Positions 49,891 through 61,285 of a stretch of DNA of 64,000 nucleotides are shown piece after piece. The stretch comes from Marinobacterium ramblicola. GTDB taxonomy: Bacteria > Pseudomonadota > Gammaproteobacteria > Pseudomonadales > Balneatricaceae. Within the stretch, counting starts at the first letter, position 1. Each line of letters opens with the position of its first letter. The notes under the pieces are model-generated. The model searched no databases, was not told where the DNA came from, and saw only the letters and a program-made list of their open reading frames with translations. The DNA lies in assembly GCF_019084545.1 (NCBI RefSeq), contig NZ_JAHREP010000009.1:102776-166775 (forward strand), read 5' to 3'. The position numbers and the translations under genes were made by a program.

Positions 49891-50601
49891 TTAAACGCCC
49901 AGATAGGTGTTGAGCATGTCGGCCCGGGCTTCGAGCTCATGCGCCCCGACCTCCTCTACGATGTGACCATGCTCCATGACGTAGTGCCGATCGGCGATCG
50001 GCGCCGCGAAACGGAAGTTCTGCTCAACCAGGAGGATGGTCAGCCCGCGCTGCTTCAGCTTCTGCAGTACCTCGCCAAGCTTCTTCACGATCACCGGGGC
50101 CAGGCCTTCGGTGATCTCGTCGAGCAGCAGGATATTGGCGCCGGAGCGCAGGATGCGGGCCAGGGCCAGCATCTGCTGTTCGCCGCCGGATAGGCGGGTG
50201 CCCTGGCTGTAGCGGCGCTCGTACAGGTTGGGGAACATGTCGTAGATCTCCTCTACGCTCATGCCGTCGCTGCGCACCGCCGGCGGCAGCATCAGGTTCT
50301 CCTCCACATTGAGGCTGGAGAAGATGGCGCGCTCCTCGGGGCAGTAGCCGATGCCGAGGTGGGCGATGCGATGGGAGGCCATGCCGATGGTCTGGCGCCC
50401 GTTGATATTGATTGTGCCGCTGCGGCGGCCCACCATGTTCATGATCGCGCGCAGCGTGGTGGAACGACCGGCGCCATTGCGCCCGAGCAGCGTCACCAGT
50501 TCGCCCTGCTTCACGTTCAGGTCGATGCCGTGCAGGATGTGCGACTCGCCGTAGAAAGCGTGCAGGTCGCTGATACGGATCTTTTCGCCGTAGGTACTCA
50601 T
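49891..50601 (-). CDS. livF: branched-chain amino acid ABC transporter ATP-binding protein LivF
   Basis: This 236-residue ATPase has Walker A LLGRNGAGRSTTLRAIM (Arg in place of the invariant Lys), the ABC signature TRLSGGEQQMLALARIL, Walker B NILLLDEITEGLAP and the H-loop-region LLVEQNFRFA (Gln-Asn rather than His, as usual for LivF). It overlaps livG by 4 bases. It pairs with LivG to energise LivHM. The Lys to Arg change is read from codons GGT CGT TCC; comparable Arg variants occur in some LivF relatives. Confidence 0.9.
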   Translation of the reverse strand: MSTYGEKIRISDLHAFYGESHILHGIDLNVKQGELVTLLGRNGAGRSTTLRAIMNMVGRRSGTININGRQTIGMASHRIAHLGIGYCPEERAIFSSLNVEENLMLPPAVRSDGMSVEEIYDMFPNLYERRYSQGTRLSGGEQQMLALARILRSGANILLLDEITEGLAPVIVKKLGEVLQKLKQRGLTILLVEQNFRFAAPIADRHYVMEHGHIVEEVGAHELEARADMLNTYLGV

Positions 50602-51467
50602 GCTGTTGCCCTCTCCTGCTGTTCAACCTCGCCGGAGGCACCAACGGGCTCGCCACCCTCCTCCTCCTCATCGGCGGCAACACCGAGATAGGCCTCTTTT
50701 ACCCGCGGGTCGGCAGACACGGTGTCGTAGTCGCCCTCGGTCAACACCGCACCGCGTTGCAGCACGGTGATGCGATCGGCCAGGCGGGACACCACATGCA
50801 GGTTGTGCTCGACCATCAGGATGGTGCGGTTGGCCGAGACCTTCTTGATCAGCGCCGCGACCACGTCCACATCCTCGTGGCCCATTCCCTGGGTCGGTTC
50901 GTCGAGCAGCATCAGCTCGGGATCCAGCGCCAGCGTAGTAGCAATCTCCAGCGCGCGCTTGCGACCGTAGGAGAGATCGACGGTGGTGGTTTTGGCGAAC
51001 TCGCGCAGCCCAACCTGATCCAGCAACTCAAGCGCTTTCTCATTCAGCGGCTCCAGCACCTTTTCCGAGCGCCAGAAGTGGAAGCTGTTGGATTCCTTGC
51101 GCTGCAACGCGATGCGCACGTTCTCCAGCACTGTCAGATGGGGAAACACTGCCGAGATCTGGAACGAGCGGATCAGGCCAAGACGGGCCACAGAGGCCGG
51201 CTTCATCGCCGTGATATCGCGGCCGTTATAGAGGATCCGACCGCTGGTCGGACTGAGAAACTTGGTCAGCAGGTTGAACACCGTGGTCTTGCCCGCCCCG
51301 TTGGGGCCGATCAAGGCGTGAATGCTGCCGCGCTCGATATTGAGACTGACGTTGTCAACGGCGGTAAAGCCCTTGAACTCCTTAACCAGATCAGTGGTTT
51401 GCAGTACGTAGTCGGTACTCATGTCGTAATCGAAACCCGTGTTCTTATTGTTATTTTCACCAGGCAT
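50598..51467 (-). CDS. livG: branched-chain amino acid ABC transporter ATP-binding protein LivG
   Basis: This 289-residue ATPase has Walker A LIGPNGAGKTTVFNLLTKF with a normal Lys, signature DLSYGRKRALEIATTLAL, Walker B ELMLLDEPTQGMGHED and MLVEHNLHVV. It carries a longer acidic C-terminal tail (DEEEEGGEPVGASGEVEQQE). The first ATG (51467, AGGGCGG upstream) is favoured; 51422 is an alternative. It is first in the five-gene transport operon, 18 bases downstream of a LiuR-type box. Confidence 0.9.
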   Translation of the reverse strand: MPGENNNKNTGFDYDMSTDYVLQTTDLVKEFKGFTAVDNVSLNIERGSIHALIGPNGAGKTTVFNLLTKFLSPTSGRILYNGRDITAMKPASVARLGLIRSFQISAVFPHLTVLENVRIALQRKESNSFHFWRSEKVLEPLNEKALELLDQVGLREFAKTTTVDLSYGRKRALEIATTLALDPELMLLDEPTQGMGHEDVDVVAALIKKVSANRTILMVEHNLHVVSRLADRITVLQRGAVLTEGDYDTVSADPRVKEAYLGVAADEEEEGGEPVGASGEVEQQERATA

Positions 51468-51484
51468 AACCGCCCTGGACGTCG

Positions 51485-51500
51485 CTTACGTCAACGTAAG
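51485..51500. promoter_or_regulatory. LiuR-type operator upstream of the liv transport operon
   Basis: CTTACGTCAACGTAAG is a palindrome apart from its two central bases and matches the perfect site at 51664. It sits 18-33 bases before the livG ATG, consistent with repression or activation of the transporter by LiuR. Confidence 0.65.
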
Positions 51501-51663
51501 CTCGGAACCGAACTTAACAACCCCAAATACGCAGGTACCAGTACGACTTTAGTCTAATTCAAGGCTTTTTGTGCCCAAAAAACAGATTCAAACTATTAAA
51601 TATCAATGACTTAACTTCAAATGTAACCAATGGTTTCAAATAAGGGTATATACTTATTTCCGC

Positions 51664-51679
51664 TTTACGTTAACGTAAA
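51664..51679. promoter_or_regulatory. LiuR operator (perfect 16-bp palindrome) upstream of liuR
   Basis: TTTACGTTAACGTAAA is a perfect palindrome 45 bases upstream of the liuR ATG, with a TATACT-like element 15 bases before it. Its shape suits a MerR-family dimer, and LiuR sites recalled from comparative genomics of proteobacterial BCAA regulons have a similar ACGT-N-ACGT core. Confidence 0.75.
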
Positions 51680-51723
51680 CTTCCTCTAGCCTGAATAGAA
51701 AGCGCAAAGGAACAAACGGGACC

Positions 51724-52134
51724 ATGGCAGAGAAACAGAGAAGCTATTCCATCAGCGAGCTGGCCAGCGAGTTCGATGTCACCACACGTAGCATCCGCTT
51801 CTATGAAGACCAGGGGCTACTGCATCCGACACGTCGCGGCCAAACGCGGATCTACAGCCGCCAGGACCGGGTGCGGATGAAGCTGATCCTGCGCGGCAAG
51901 CGGCTGGGATTCTCCCTGGCCGAGATCCGCGACCTGTTTTCGCTCTGGGACGAGACCCCCAGCGGCAGTCAAAAGCAGCTCAATCTGCTGATGGAAATCA
52001 TTCACCAGAAACGCGCCGAGCTTGATCAGCAGTTGAAAGATATCGCGATGGTGCAACTGGAACTGGACAACGCAGAGCGCCGCTGCCGCGATGCTTTGGA
52101 CGAGTTACGCACACAAAAACAAAAAGCCAGCTAA
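51724..52134 (+). CDS. liuR: MerR-family transcriptional regulator LiuR
   Basis: This 136-residue MerR-type regulator controls leucine/isovalerate degradation. The N-terminal winged HTH is ISELASEFDVTTRSIRFYED followed by GLLHPTRRGQTRIYSRQDRV; a C-terminal coiled coil (about 80-125) allows dimerisation. No metal-binding cysteine pair, as expected for LiuR. It starts the liu operon and probably autoregulates through the palindrome upstream. Confidence 0.88.
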   Translation: MAEKQRSYSISELASEFDVTTRSIRFYEDQGLLHPTRRGQTRIYSRQDRVRMKLILRGKRLGFSLAEIRDLFSLWDETPSGSQKQLNLLMEIIHQKRAELDQQLKDIAMVQLELDNAERRCRDALDELRTQKQKAS

Positions 52135-52202
52135 GTGAACCGAATGCAGCAGATCGCAGGCTGACATTCGGTTTCAACAGCAACATAGACAGGTAGAAAG
52201 AG

Positions 52203-53369
52203 ATGATTTCAGAGTTCACCAGCCTCAACTTCGGCCTCGGCGAAACCCTCGATATGCTGCGCGAGCAGATCAACACCTTTGCCAGCCGCGAAATTGCCCC
52301 GCGTGCCGAGCAGATCGACCGAGACAACCTGTTCCCGGCCGATCTGTGGCGCAAGTTCGGCGACATGGGCCTGCTCGGCATCACCGTGAAGGAGGAGTAC
52401 GGCGGCGTCGACATGGGTTACCTGGCCCACGTCATCGCGATGGAGGAGATCAGCCGCGCCTCGGCCTCGGTGGGCCTCTCCTACGGTGCCCACTCCAACC
52501 TCTGCGTGAACCAGATCCACCGCAACGGCACCGAAGAGCAGAAGCAGAAATACCTGCCCAAGCTGATCAGCGGCGAGCATATCGGCGCGCTGGCGATGTC
52601 CGAGCCCAACGCCGGCTCCGACGTGGTATCGATGAAACTGCACGCCCGTGACAACGGCGATCACTACCTGCTCAACGGCAACAAGATGTGGATCACCAAC
52701 GGCCCCGACGCCGACACCTACGTGATCTACGCCAAGACCGATATCCACGCCGGTCCCCGCGGCATCACCGCCTTTATCGTCGAGCGCGACTTCCCCGGCT
52801 TCTCCCGTCATCAGAAGCTGGACAAGCTCGGCATGCGCGGCTCCAACACCTGTGAGCTGGTGTTCGAGGATTGCCCGGTGCCGAAAGAGAACATCCTCGG
52901 TGAACTGAACGGCGGCGTTCGCGTGCTGATGAGCGGACTCGACTACGAGCGTCTGGTGCTGTCCGGCGGCCCGCTGGGGATCATGCAGGCGGCGATGGAT
53001 ATCGTCGTGCCCTACTGCCGCGACCGCCAGCAGTTCGGCAAGGCGATCGGCGAGTTCGAACTGGTCCAGGGCAAGCTGGCCGACATGTACACGCTGCTGA
53101 ACGCGTCCAAGTCCTATATCTACACCGTCTCCCGTGCCGCCGAGCGTGGCGAGACCAGCCGCAAGGATTGCGCCGGCGCCATCCTCTACTCGGCAGAGAA
53201 CGCCACCAAACTGGCTCTGGATGCGATTCAGCTGCTCGGCGGTAACGGTTACATCAACGAGTTTCCGACAGGACGTCTGCTGCGCGATGCCAAGTTGTAC
53301 GAGATCGGTGCCGGTACCTCGGAGATCCGCCGTATGCTGATCGGACGCGAGCTGTTCCTGAATAACTAA
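52203..53369 (+). CDS. liuA: isovaleryl-CoA dehydrogenase
   Basis: LiuA oxidises isovaleryl-CoA to 3-methylcrotonyl-CoA with FAD. The 388-residue protein has [55 protein letters not shown] and the catalytic-base position typical of isovaleryl-CoA dehydrogenase in [19 protein letters not shown] (Glu in the mid-region). The C-terminal segment [18 protein letters not shown] lacks the usual catalytic Glu position, also as expected. Degenerate tandem repeats surround its stop codon. Confidence 0.92.
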   Translation: MISEFTSLNFGLGETLDMLREQINTFASREIAPRAEQIDRDNLFPADLWRKFGDMGLLGITVKEEYGGVDMGYLAHVIAMEEISRASASVGLSYGAHSNLCVNQIHRNGTEEQKQKYLPKLISGEHIGALAMSEPNAGSDVVSMKLHARDNGDHYLLNGNKMWITNGPDADTYVIYAKTDIHAGPRGITAFIVERDFPGFSRHQKLDKLGMRGSNTCELVFEDCPVPKENILGELNGGVRVLMSGLDYERLVLSGGPLGIMQAAMDIVVPYCRDRQQFGKAIGEFELVQGKLADMYTLLNASKSYIYTVSRAAERGETSRKDCAGAILYSAENATKLALDAIQLLGGNGYINEFPTGRLLRDAKLYEIGAGTSEIRRMLIGRELFLNN

Positions 53370-53416
53370 GTCTCGAATAGCTAAGTACTGAACAGCTAAC
53401 CACTGAAGAACTAAGC
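53357..53416. repeat. four degenerate 15-bp tandem repeats across the liuA stop codon
   Basis: Units 53357-53371, 53372-53386, 53387-53401 and 53402-53416 share the pattern (c/a)ctGAA-A-CTAAG-. The first holds the last liuA codons and its TAA, and later copies repeat in-phase stop-like CTAA motifs. A hairpin begins at once afterwards. Confidence 0.75.
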
Positions 53417-53438
53417 CGGGCGCACCCAACCGCCCGGC
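53415..53438 (+). terminator. hairpin between liuA and liuB
   Basis: GCCGGGCG and CGCCCGGC form an 8-bp stem with an 8-base loop, 33 bases before the liuB ATG. Without a T-run it is more likely an attenuator or RNA-stability element than a full terminator within the operon. Confidence 0.5.
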
Positions 53439-53470
53439 CTGCACAAAAACAATAAGTATTGGAGAACGCT

Positions 53471-55078
53471 ATGCCCGTTCTGCACACCAAGATCAATGCG
53501 CGCAGCGACGAGTTCCTCCGCAACGACGCCTCCATGCGCGAGGCGGTTGCGGACCTGCGTGACAAGGTCGCTACCGTCGAACTCGGCGGCGGCCCCGACT
53601 ACCAGCAGCGTCATCTGGCCCGCGGCAAGCTGCTGCCCCGCGAACGTATCAACGCCCTGCTCGACGAAGGCTCGCCCTTCCTAGAGCTGTCCCAGTTGGC
53701 CGCCTTCGATGTCTATGAAGACAACGTACCGGCCGCCGGCATCATCACCGGCATCGGCCGGGTCAGCGGAGTCGAGTGCATGATCGTCGCCAACGACGCC
53801 ACCGTGAAGGGCGGCACCTACTACCCGCTGACGGCGAAAAAACATCTGCGTGCGCAGGAGATCGCCGAGCGCAACCACCTGCCCTGCATCTACCTGGTGG
53901 ACTCCGGCGGTGCCAACCTGCCGCGTCAAGATGAGGTGTTCCCGGACCGGGATCACTTCGGCCGCATCTTCTACAACCAGGCGCGCATGTCCGCCCAGGG
54001 GATCCCGCAGATCGCCGTGGTGATGGGGCTGTGCACCGCCGGGGGCGCCTATGTCCCGGCGATGGCCGACGAATCGATCATCGTGCGCAACCAGGGCACC
54101 ATTTTCCTGGCCGGTCCGCCGCTGGTGAAAGCGGCCACCGGTGAAGAGGTTTCCGCCGAGGATCTCGGCGGCGCCGATGTGCACTGCCGCACCTCCGGCG
54201 TGGCCGACCACTACGCCGAGAACGACGCCCATGCACTGCAGATCGCCCGCAGCTGCATCGCCAACCTGAACAAGCGCAAGAATCCGCAGCTCGACCTGCG
54301 CGAACCCGTCGCCCCGCTCTACCCGGCCGAGGAGTTGTACGGTGTGGTCGGTACCGACCTGAAGAAGCCCTACGATGCCCGCGAGGTGATCGCGCGACTC
54401 GTCGACGGCTCCGAATTCGACGAGTTCAAGAAGCTCTACGGCACCACACTGGTAACAGGTTTCGCCCATATCTACGGCTACCCGGTCGGCATCATCGCCA
54501 ACAACGGCATCCTGTTCGGCGATTCGGCGCAGAAAGGCGCGCACTTCGTCGAGCTCTGCTGCCAGCGCAATATCCCGCTGCTATTCCTGCAGAACATCAC
54601 CGGCTTCATGGTCGGTCAGAAAGCGGAATCCGAGGGGATCGCCAAGCACGGCGCCAAGATGGTCACCGCCGTCGCTTGCGCCAACGTGCCTAAACTGACC
54701 GTGCTGATTGGCGGCTCTTTCGGTGCCGGCAACTACGGCATGTGCGGCCGCGCCTACAGCCCCAATTTCCTGTGGATGTGGCCCAACGCCCGGATCTCGG
54801 TCATGGGTGGCGAACAGGCGGCAGGAGTACTGGCCACCGTGCGCCGCGACGGCCTGGAACGCCAGGGCAAGAGCTGGTCCGCCGAGGAGGAAGCCCAGTT
54901 CAAGAAGCCGATCATCGAGACCTACGAGCACCAGGGCCACCCCTACTACGCCTCCGCACGCTTGTGGGACGACGGTGTCATCGACCCGGCGCAGACCCGC
55001 GAAGTGGTGGCGATGGGCCTGTCCGCGGCACTCAACGCACCGCAGCGCGAGACACGCTTTGGCGTGTTCCGTATGTAA
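53471..55078 (+). CDS. liuB: 3-methylcrotonyl-CoA carboxylase, carboxyltransferase (beta) subunit
   Basis: This 535-residue carboxyltransferase moves CO2 from biotin to 3-methylcrotonyl-CoA. Features are the [20 protein letters not shown] motif (53-residue region), [20 protein letters not shown] (crotonase-like), [16 protein letters not shown] (oxyanion hole) and the C-terminal half with [15 protein letters not shown] and [16 protein letters not shown]. The start ATG at 53471 follows GGAGAACGCT; a TTG extension to 53459 is rejected. It acts with LiuD. Confidence 0.93.
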   Translation: MPVLHTKINARSDEFLRNDASMREAVADLRDKVATVELGGGPDYQQRHLARGKLLPRERINALLDEGSPFLELSQLAAFDVYEDNVPAAGIITGIGRVSGVECMIVANDATVKGGTYYPLTAKKHLRAQEIAERNHLPCIYLVDSGGANLPRQDEVFPDRDHFGRIFYNQARMSAQGIPQIAVVMGLCTAGGAYVPAMADESIIVRNQGTIFLAGPPLVKAATGEEVSAEDLGGADVHCRTSGVADHYAENDAHALQIARSCIANLNKRKNPQLDLREPVAPLYPAEELYGVVGTDLKKPYDAREVIARLVDGSEFDEFKKLYGTTLVTGFAHIYGYPVGIIANNGILFGDSAQKGAHFVELCCQRNIPLLFLQNITGFMVGQKAESEGIAKHGAKMVTAVACANVPKLTVLIGGSFGAGNYGMCGRAYSPNFLWMWPNARISVMGGEQAAGVLATVRRDGLERQGKSWSAEEEAQFKKPIIETYEHQGHPYYASARLWDDGVIDPAQTREVVAMGLSAALNAPQRETRFGVFRM

Positions 55079-55090
55079 GGAGGGCTTCAG

Positions 55091-55885
55091 ATGACTGCAC
55101 AGTATGTAGAACTGACCCGCGACGCTCAGGGCGTCGCCTGGCTGACGCTGAACCGCCCCGAGGTGCACAACGCCTTCGACGACACCATGATCGCGCAGAT
55201 CATCGATGCCCTCGAAACCACCGACCGTGATCCAACGGTACGTGCACTGGTACTGCGCGCCAACGGTAAGAATTTCTCCGCCGGGGCCGATCTGGCCTGG
55301 ATGAAGCGGATGGCGCAGAACAGTCATCAGCAGAACCTGGAGGATGCCGGCGAGCTGGCACGGCTGATGGAGCGGTTGAACAACCACTCCAAGCCGACGC
55401 TGGCACTGGTGCAGGGTGCAGCCTACGGCGGCGCCGTGGGCCTCGCCGCCTGCTGCGATATCGTCATCGCCACCCGAGAATCGCGCTTCTGCCTGTCCGA
55501 AGTGAAGATCGGCCTGATCCCGGCCGTGATCAGCCCCTATGTGGTACGCGCCATCGGCGAGCGTCAGGCTAGGCGCTACTTCATCAGCGCCGAGCCGTTC
55601 GACGCGGCCACCGCCCAGCAGTTCGGCCTGGTACATGAACTGGCCGACAGCGCGGAGCAGCTTGGTGAGATTGCGAACAACATGCTCGCCCAACTGCGTC
55701 GCAACAGCCCGCAAGGGATCACCGAGGCCAAGAAGTTGATCCAGGCGGTCAGCCAGAAACCGATCGACCAGACCGTGATCGACGACACCGCCCGGCGCAT
55801 CGCCGATATCCGCTCGAGCGCCGAGGGCCAGGAGGGGCTGAGCGCCTTCCTGAACAAGCGTCAGCCCAACTGGGTCGAGGAATAA
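55091..55885 (+). CDS. liuC: 3-methylglutaconyl-CoA hydratase
   Basis: This 264-residue crotonase converts 3-methylglutaconyl-CoA to HMG-CoA. Visible are NFSAGADLAWMKRMAQNS (oxyanion hole and typical LiuC WMK), GAAYGGAVGLAACCDIVIA and LSEVKIGLIPAVISPYVV with catalytic glutamate. The WMKRM motif after the Asp is a mark of the methylglutaconyl hydratases. It sits between liuB and liuD, as in other liu operons. Confidence 0.9.
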   Translation: MTAQYVELTRDAQGVAWLTLNRPEVHNAFDDTMIAQIIDALETTDRDPTVRALVLRANGKNFSAGADLAWMKRMAQNSHQQNLEDAGELARLMERLNNHSKPTLALVQGAAYGGAVGLAACCDIVIATRESRFCLSEVKIGLIPAVISPYVVRAIGERQARRYFISAEPFDAATAQQFGLVHELADSAEQLGEIANNMLAQLRRNSPQGITEAKKLIQAVSQKPIDQTVIDDTARRIADIRSSAEGQEGLSAFLNKRQPNWVEE

Positions 55886-55890
55886 GCATC

Positions 55891-57891
55891 ATGTTTAACA
55901 AGATTCTGATCGCTAACCGTGGCGAGATTGCGTGCCGCGTTATCAAGACCGCACACCGCCTCGGTATCAAGTGCGTCGCGGTCTACTCCGAAGCGGACCG
56001 CAACGCCCGCCATGTGGCGATGGCCGATGAGGCCTACCTGCTCGGCCCGGCGCCGAGCAGCGAAAGTTACCTGCGCGCCGAGCGCATTATCGAGATCTGC
56101 AAGGAGTCCGGCGCCCAGGCGGTCCACCCCGGCTACGGCTTCCTGTCCGAGAACACCGAATTCGCCAACGCCTGCGAGCGCAACGGCATCGTGTTTATCG
56201 GCCCGCCCTCCAGCGCCATCGCCGCCATGGGCTCCAAGTCCGCCGCCAAGGCGATCATGGAGAGCGCCGGTGTACCGCTGGTGCCGGGCTACCACGGCAA
56301 CGACCAGTCACCGGAAACACTGAAGAAAGAGGCGGAAAAATGCGGCTTCCCGCTGCTGCTGAAAGCGGTCGCCGGTGGCGGCGGCAAGGGGATGCGCGTG
56401 GTCGAGTCGCTGAAACAGTTCGACGAGGCGCTGACCTCCGCCTGCCGCGAGGCGAAAAACGCCTTCGGCAACCCGGATATGCTGATCGAGAAGTACCTGA
56501 CCCAGCCGCGCCACGTGGAGATCCAGGTGTTCTGCGACAGCCAGGGCAACGGCGTCTACCTGGCCGAGCGTGACTGCTCGGTGCAGCGCCGCCACCAGAA
56601 GGTGATCGAGGAAGCCCCGGCACCAGGCCTGCCCGAACATACTCGCCGCGCCATGGGCGAAGCCGCCGTACGTGCGGCGCAGGCGATCGACTATGTCGGC
56701 GCCGGTACCGTGGAGTTCCTGTATGACGTGGACGGCTCCTTCTACTTCATGGAGATGAACACCCGCCTGCAGGTGGAGCATCCGGTCACCGAGATGATCA
56801 CCGGCCTCGACCTGGTTGAATGGCAGCTGCGCGTCGCCGATGGCGAAGCACTTCCGCTGAAGCAGGATCAGATCAAGATCCGCGGCCACGCCCTGGAAGC
56901 GCGTATCTACGCCGAGGATCCGGACCAGGATTTCCTGCCCGCCACCGGCACCCTGCGCTACCTGCGTACCCCGGATGAGAACGCCCATGTGCGCGTCGAT
57001 ACCGGTGTCATCGAGGGTGACGAGGTCAGCGTCTACTACGACCCGATGATCGCCAAGCTGATCGTCTGGGACGATAACCGTGAAGCGGCGATCAACCGCA
57101 TGGTGCAGGCGCTGGAGCAGTACCGTATCGGCGGTCTGAAGACCAACACCCGCTTCCTGCACCGGCTGGCCGATGCCGCCCCGTTCCGCGAGGCGCAGCT
57201 GGATACCGGCTTTATCGAGCGCCACCGCGAGCTGCTGTTCGCGCCGGGCCGTCTCGATCAGGACCGCTGTCTGGTCAGCGCCGCCGCCTGGTTCCTGGAA
57301 CTGGCGCGCAAGGGAGACCGCATCCGCGGCGACGAGCACTCCCCCTTCTCCGCCCAGAACGGCTGGCGGCTGAACTCCGAGTACGCCCGTCCGCTGAAAC
57401 TGGTGGTCGGTGAGACCATCCATCAGCTCAGCGTGCGTGAGCTGCAGGAGGCGTACGAGATCACCCTGGACGGTGCCAGCCACCGTGTCAGCGCCCGGCT
57501 CGACAGGGATGCGCTGAACCTGGTGGTGGACGGCCACCGGCTGACGCTGCACGGCTACCAGGATGGCGACAACCTGACGCTGTTCCACGAGGGCGACCAG
57601 TTCACCTGTCGCCAGCATCGCGATACCTTTCTTCAAACATCGGCCGAGTCCGATCAGGGCGGCTCGCTGTCGGCACCGATGAACGGCGCCGTGGTCGCGG
57701 TACTGGTCAGCAAGGGACAGCAGGTCGAGGCCGGCGAGACCCTGGTGATCATGGAAGCGATGAAGATGGAGCACAGCATCCATGCGCCTCATGACGGTTG
57801 CGTCAGCGATATCTTCTTCACCGAGGGCGAACTGGTCAAAGAGGGAGATGCGCTGATCGCACTCTCCTCCGAAGATGAGGAGGCCGCCTGA
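55891..57891 (+). CDS. liuD: 3-methylcrotonyl-CoA carboxylase, biotin-containing (alpha) subunit
   Basis: This 666-residue protein has biotin carboxylase domains with the motifs [49 protein letters not shown] (ATP-grasp loop) and [23 protein letters not shown] region follows, and the C-terminal biotinyl domain carries [18 protein letters not shown] with the biotinylated lysine. It starts five bases after liuC. The antisense frame of 529 codons over it is a shadow. Confidence 0.94.
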   Translation: MFNKILIANRGEIACRVIKTAHRLGIKCVAVYSEADRNARHVAMADEAYLLGPAPSSESYLRAERIIEICKESGAQAVHPGYGFLSENTEFANACERNGIVFIGPPSSAIAAMGSKSAAKAIMESAGVPLVPGYHGNDQSPETLKKEAEKCGFPLLLKAVAGGGGKGMRVVESLKQFDEALTSACREAKNAFGNPDMLIEKYLTQPRHVEIQVFCDSQGNGVYLAERDCSVQRRHQKVIEEAPAPGLPEHTRRAMGEAAVRAAQAIDYVGAGTVEFLYDVDGSFYFMEMNTRLQVEHPVTEMITGLDLVEWQLRVADGEALPLKQDQIKIRGHALEARIYAEDPDQDFLPATGTLRYLRTPDENAHVRVDTGVIEGDEVSVYYDPMIAKLIVWDDNREAAINRMVQALEQYRIGGLKTNTRFLHRLADAAPFREAQLDTGFIERHRELLFAPGRLDQDRCLVSAAAWFLELARKGDRIRGDEHSPFSAQNGWRLNSEYARPLKLVVGETIHQLSVRELQEAYEITLDGASHRVSARLDRDALNLVVDGHRLTLHGYQDGDNLTLFHEGDQFTCRQHRDTFLQTSAESDQGGSLSAPMNGAVVAVLVSKGQQVEAGETLVIMEAMKMEHSIHAPHDGCVSDIFFTEGELVKEGDALIALSSEDEEAA

Positions 57892-58796
57892 TGACATTCC
57901 CGCAACAGGTACGCCTGGTCGAGGTCGGCCCGCGCGACGGCCTGCAGAATGAGCCGGGCGCGGTGATCGCCACCGCGATCAAGGTGGAACTGATCCAGCG
58001 CCTGGCCGACGCCGGTCTGCACCATATCGAAGCCGCCAGCTTCGTATCGCCGAAATGGGTGCCGCAGATGGCCGATGGCGCCGAGGTGATGGCGGGCATC
58101 GACCGCCGCCCCGGCGTGATCTACAGCGCGCTGACGCCCAACCTCAAGGGGCTGGAGGCGGCGCTGGCCGCCAAGGTATCGGAAGTCGCCGTGTTCACGG
58201 CCGCTTCCGAGGCGTTCACGCAGAAGAACATCAACTGCTCCATCGCCGAGAGTCTGGAGCGCTTCGCCCCCCTGATCGAGCGCGCCCGCGATGCGGGCGT
58301 GCCGGTGCGCGGCTACGTCTCCACCGTGCTCGGCTGCCCCTACACCGGTGAAATTGAGCCGATCCAGGTCGCCAGCGTCTGCCGCGATCTGTACCAGCTC
58401 GGCTGCTACGAGATCTCGCTCGGCGACACCATCGGCGTGGGCACGCCGCTGAAGGCTAAACGGATGCTGGACGCGGTCGCGCAGGAGGTGCCGATCGGCA
58501 ACCTGGCCGCCCACTTCCACGACACCTACGGCCAGGCGCTGGCCAACCTCTATGCCGTGCTTGAAGAGGGCGTAGCGGTGATCGACTCCTCCGTCTCCGG
58601 TCTCGGTGGCTGCCCCTATGCCAGGGGCGCCTCCGGCAACGTGGCCACCGAGGATGTGCTCTACCTGCTCAACGGACTTGGCATCGACACCGGTGTCGAT
58701 CTGGAGAAGCTGGTCGCCACCAGCTGCTGGATCAGCGAACAGCTGGGACGGCCACCCGCCTCCCGGGTCGCACAGGCACTGGGGTGCATTAGCTAG
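57891..58796 (+). CDS. liuE: hydroxymethylglutaryl-CoA lyase
   Basis: This 301-residue enzyme splits HMG-CoA to acetoacetate and acetyl-CoA. It has the N-terminal [14 protein letters not shown] (metal-binding Asp), [16 protein letters not shown], the metal histidines in [15 protein letters not shown] and the catalytic cysteine loop [20 protein letters not shown]. All HMG-CoA lyase landmarks are present and intact. Its ATG overlaps the liuD stop by one base (TGATG), implying coupling. Confidence 0.94.
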   Translation: MTFPQQVRLVEVGPRDGLQNEPGAVIATAIKVELIQRLADAGLHHIEAASFVSPKWVPQMADGAEVMAGIDRRPGVIYSALTPNLKGLEAALAAKVSEVAVFTAASEAFTQKNINCSIAESLERFAPLIERARDAGVPVRGYVSTVLGCPYTGEIEPIQVASVCRDLYQLGCYEISLGDTIGVGTPLKAKRMLDAVAQEVPIGNLAAHFHDTYGQALANLYAVLEEGVAVIDSSVSGLGGCPYARGASGNVATEDVLYLLNGLGIDTGVDLEKLVATSCWISEQLGRPPASRVAQALGCIS

Positions 58797-58850
58797 GCAG
58801 CGCAAACAACTGGATTGAACCTGAAAACCTCCACCATCAAGGGGAATCGC

Positions 58851-59432
58851 ATGTACACCCAACCGGACCATATTACGGCACTGGACCTGCCGATCCCGGA
58901 GCAGGATCGTCTGCCCGAGGCGTTTCAGAAGTACTTCTCGATCTGCGAAGAGAAGCTGGGCATGGTGCCCAATGTACTCAAGGCTTACAGTCAGAACCCA
59001 GCGCAACTCGATGTTTTCTCTAAGCTTTATAACGAACTGATGTTCGGCGAGAGCGGCCTGTCGACGCTGGAGAGGGAGATGATCGCGGTCGCCGTCTCCT
59101 CCAGCAACCGCTGCTACTACTGCCAGGTCGCCCATGGCGCCGCGGTACGTGAATACTCCGAATCGCCCCAGCTCGGCGAGATGATCGTCATGAACTACCG
59201 CACCGCCGAGCTTTCACCACGCCACCGCGCCATGCTCGATTTTGCCGTCAAGCTGACCGAAACCCCGGACCGGATCCTGGAAGCTGACCGACAGGCGCTG
59301 CGCGATGCCGGGTTCAGCGACAGGGATATCTGGGATATCGCCAACATCGTCGGCTTCTACAACATGACCAACCGTGTCGCCAGCGCCGTGGATATGCAGC
59401 CTAATCCCCAGTATCACGCGCTACATAGATAA
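58851..59432 (+). CDS. AhpD-like (carboxymuconolactone decarboxylase family) peroxidase-related protein
   Basis: This 193-residue protein has a CxxC redox motif CYYCQVAHGAAV near residue 87 in an AhpD-type helical domain: TLEREMIAVAVSSSNR before it, then AELSPRHRAMLDFAVKLTE and DIWDIANIVGFYNMTNRVA. Family members reduce peroxides using thiols. Its place inside the liu operon, between HMG-CoA lyase and an acyl-CoA ligase, is unexplained. The ATG at 58851 with AGGGG upstream is preferred over a TTG at 58815. Confidence 0.8.
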   Translation: MYTQPDHITALDLPIPEQDRLPEAFQKYFSICEEKLGMVPNVLKAYSQNPAQLDVFSKLYNELMFGESGLSTLEREMIAVAVSSSNRCYYCQVAHGAAVREYSESPQLGEMIVMNYRTAELSPRHRAMLDFAVKLTETPDRILEADRQALRDAGFSDRDIWDIANIVGFYNMTNRVASAVDMQPNPQYHALHR

Positions 59433-59489
59433 CAGGTGCGCAACCCGGACCGAGACAACAAAAATAAACGACTCTTTGGGAATACACAG

Positions 59490-61190
<1,701 letters not shown>

Positions 61191-61207
61191 GATTCAGCCC
61201 GCGATCC

Positions 61208-61240
61208 CCAAAACGCCGGCTTCAATTGCCGGCGTTTTGG
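61208..61240 (+). terminator. Rho-independent terminator of the liu operon
   Basis: A 13-bp stem (61208-61220 with 61228-61240, core AACGCCGGC / GCCGGCGTT) and a 7-base loop, followed by CTTTAT, starts 17 bases after the ligase stop. Its T/A ends make it bidirectional. Confidence 0.85.
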
Positions 61241-61285
61241 CTTTATCAGGTGTCGGTTTAAAACTCTTACCAGGCTAACGCGAAG

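Noticed and set aside
53357..53416. Small leader peptide or CRISPR-like repeats after liuA
   Set aside because: Degenerate 15-bp units with stop triplets in each copy and no spacer; better described as a tandem duplication at the gene end.
56308..57897. 529-codon minus-strand frame opposite liuD
   Set aside because: Shadow of the biotin carboxylase subunit, whose domains are complete on the plus strand.
61191..61285. Missing YoeB-type toxin remnant after the orphan antitoxin
   Set aside because: I read the minus-strand frames there and found no toxin-like residues before the liu terminator, so nothing is annotated.
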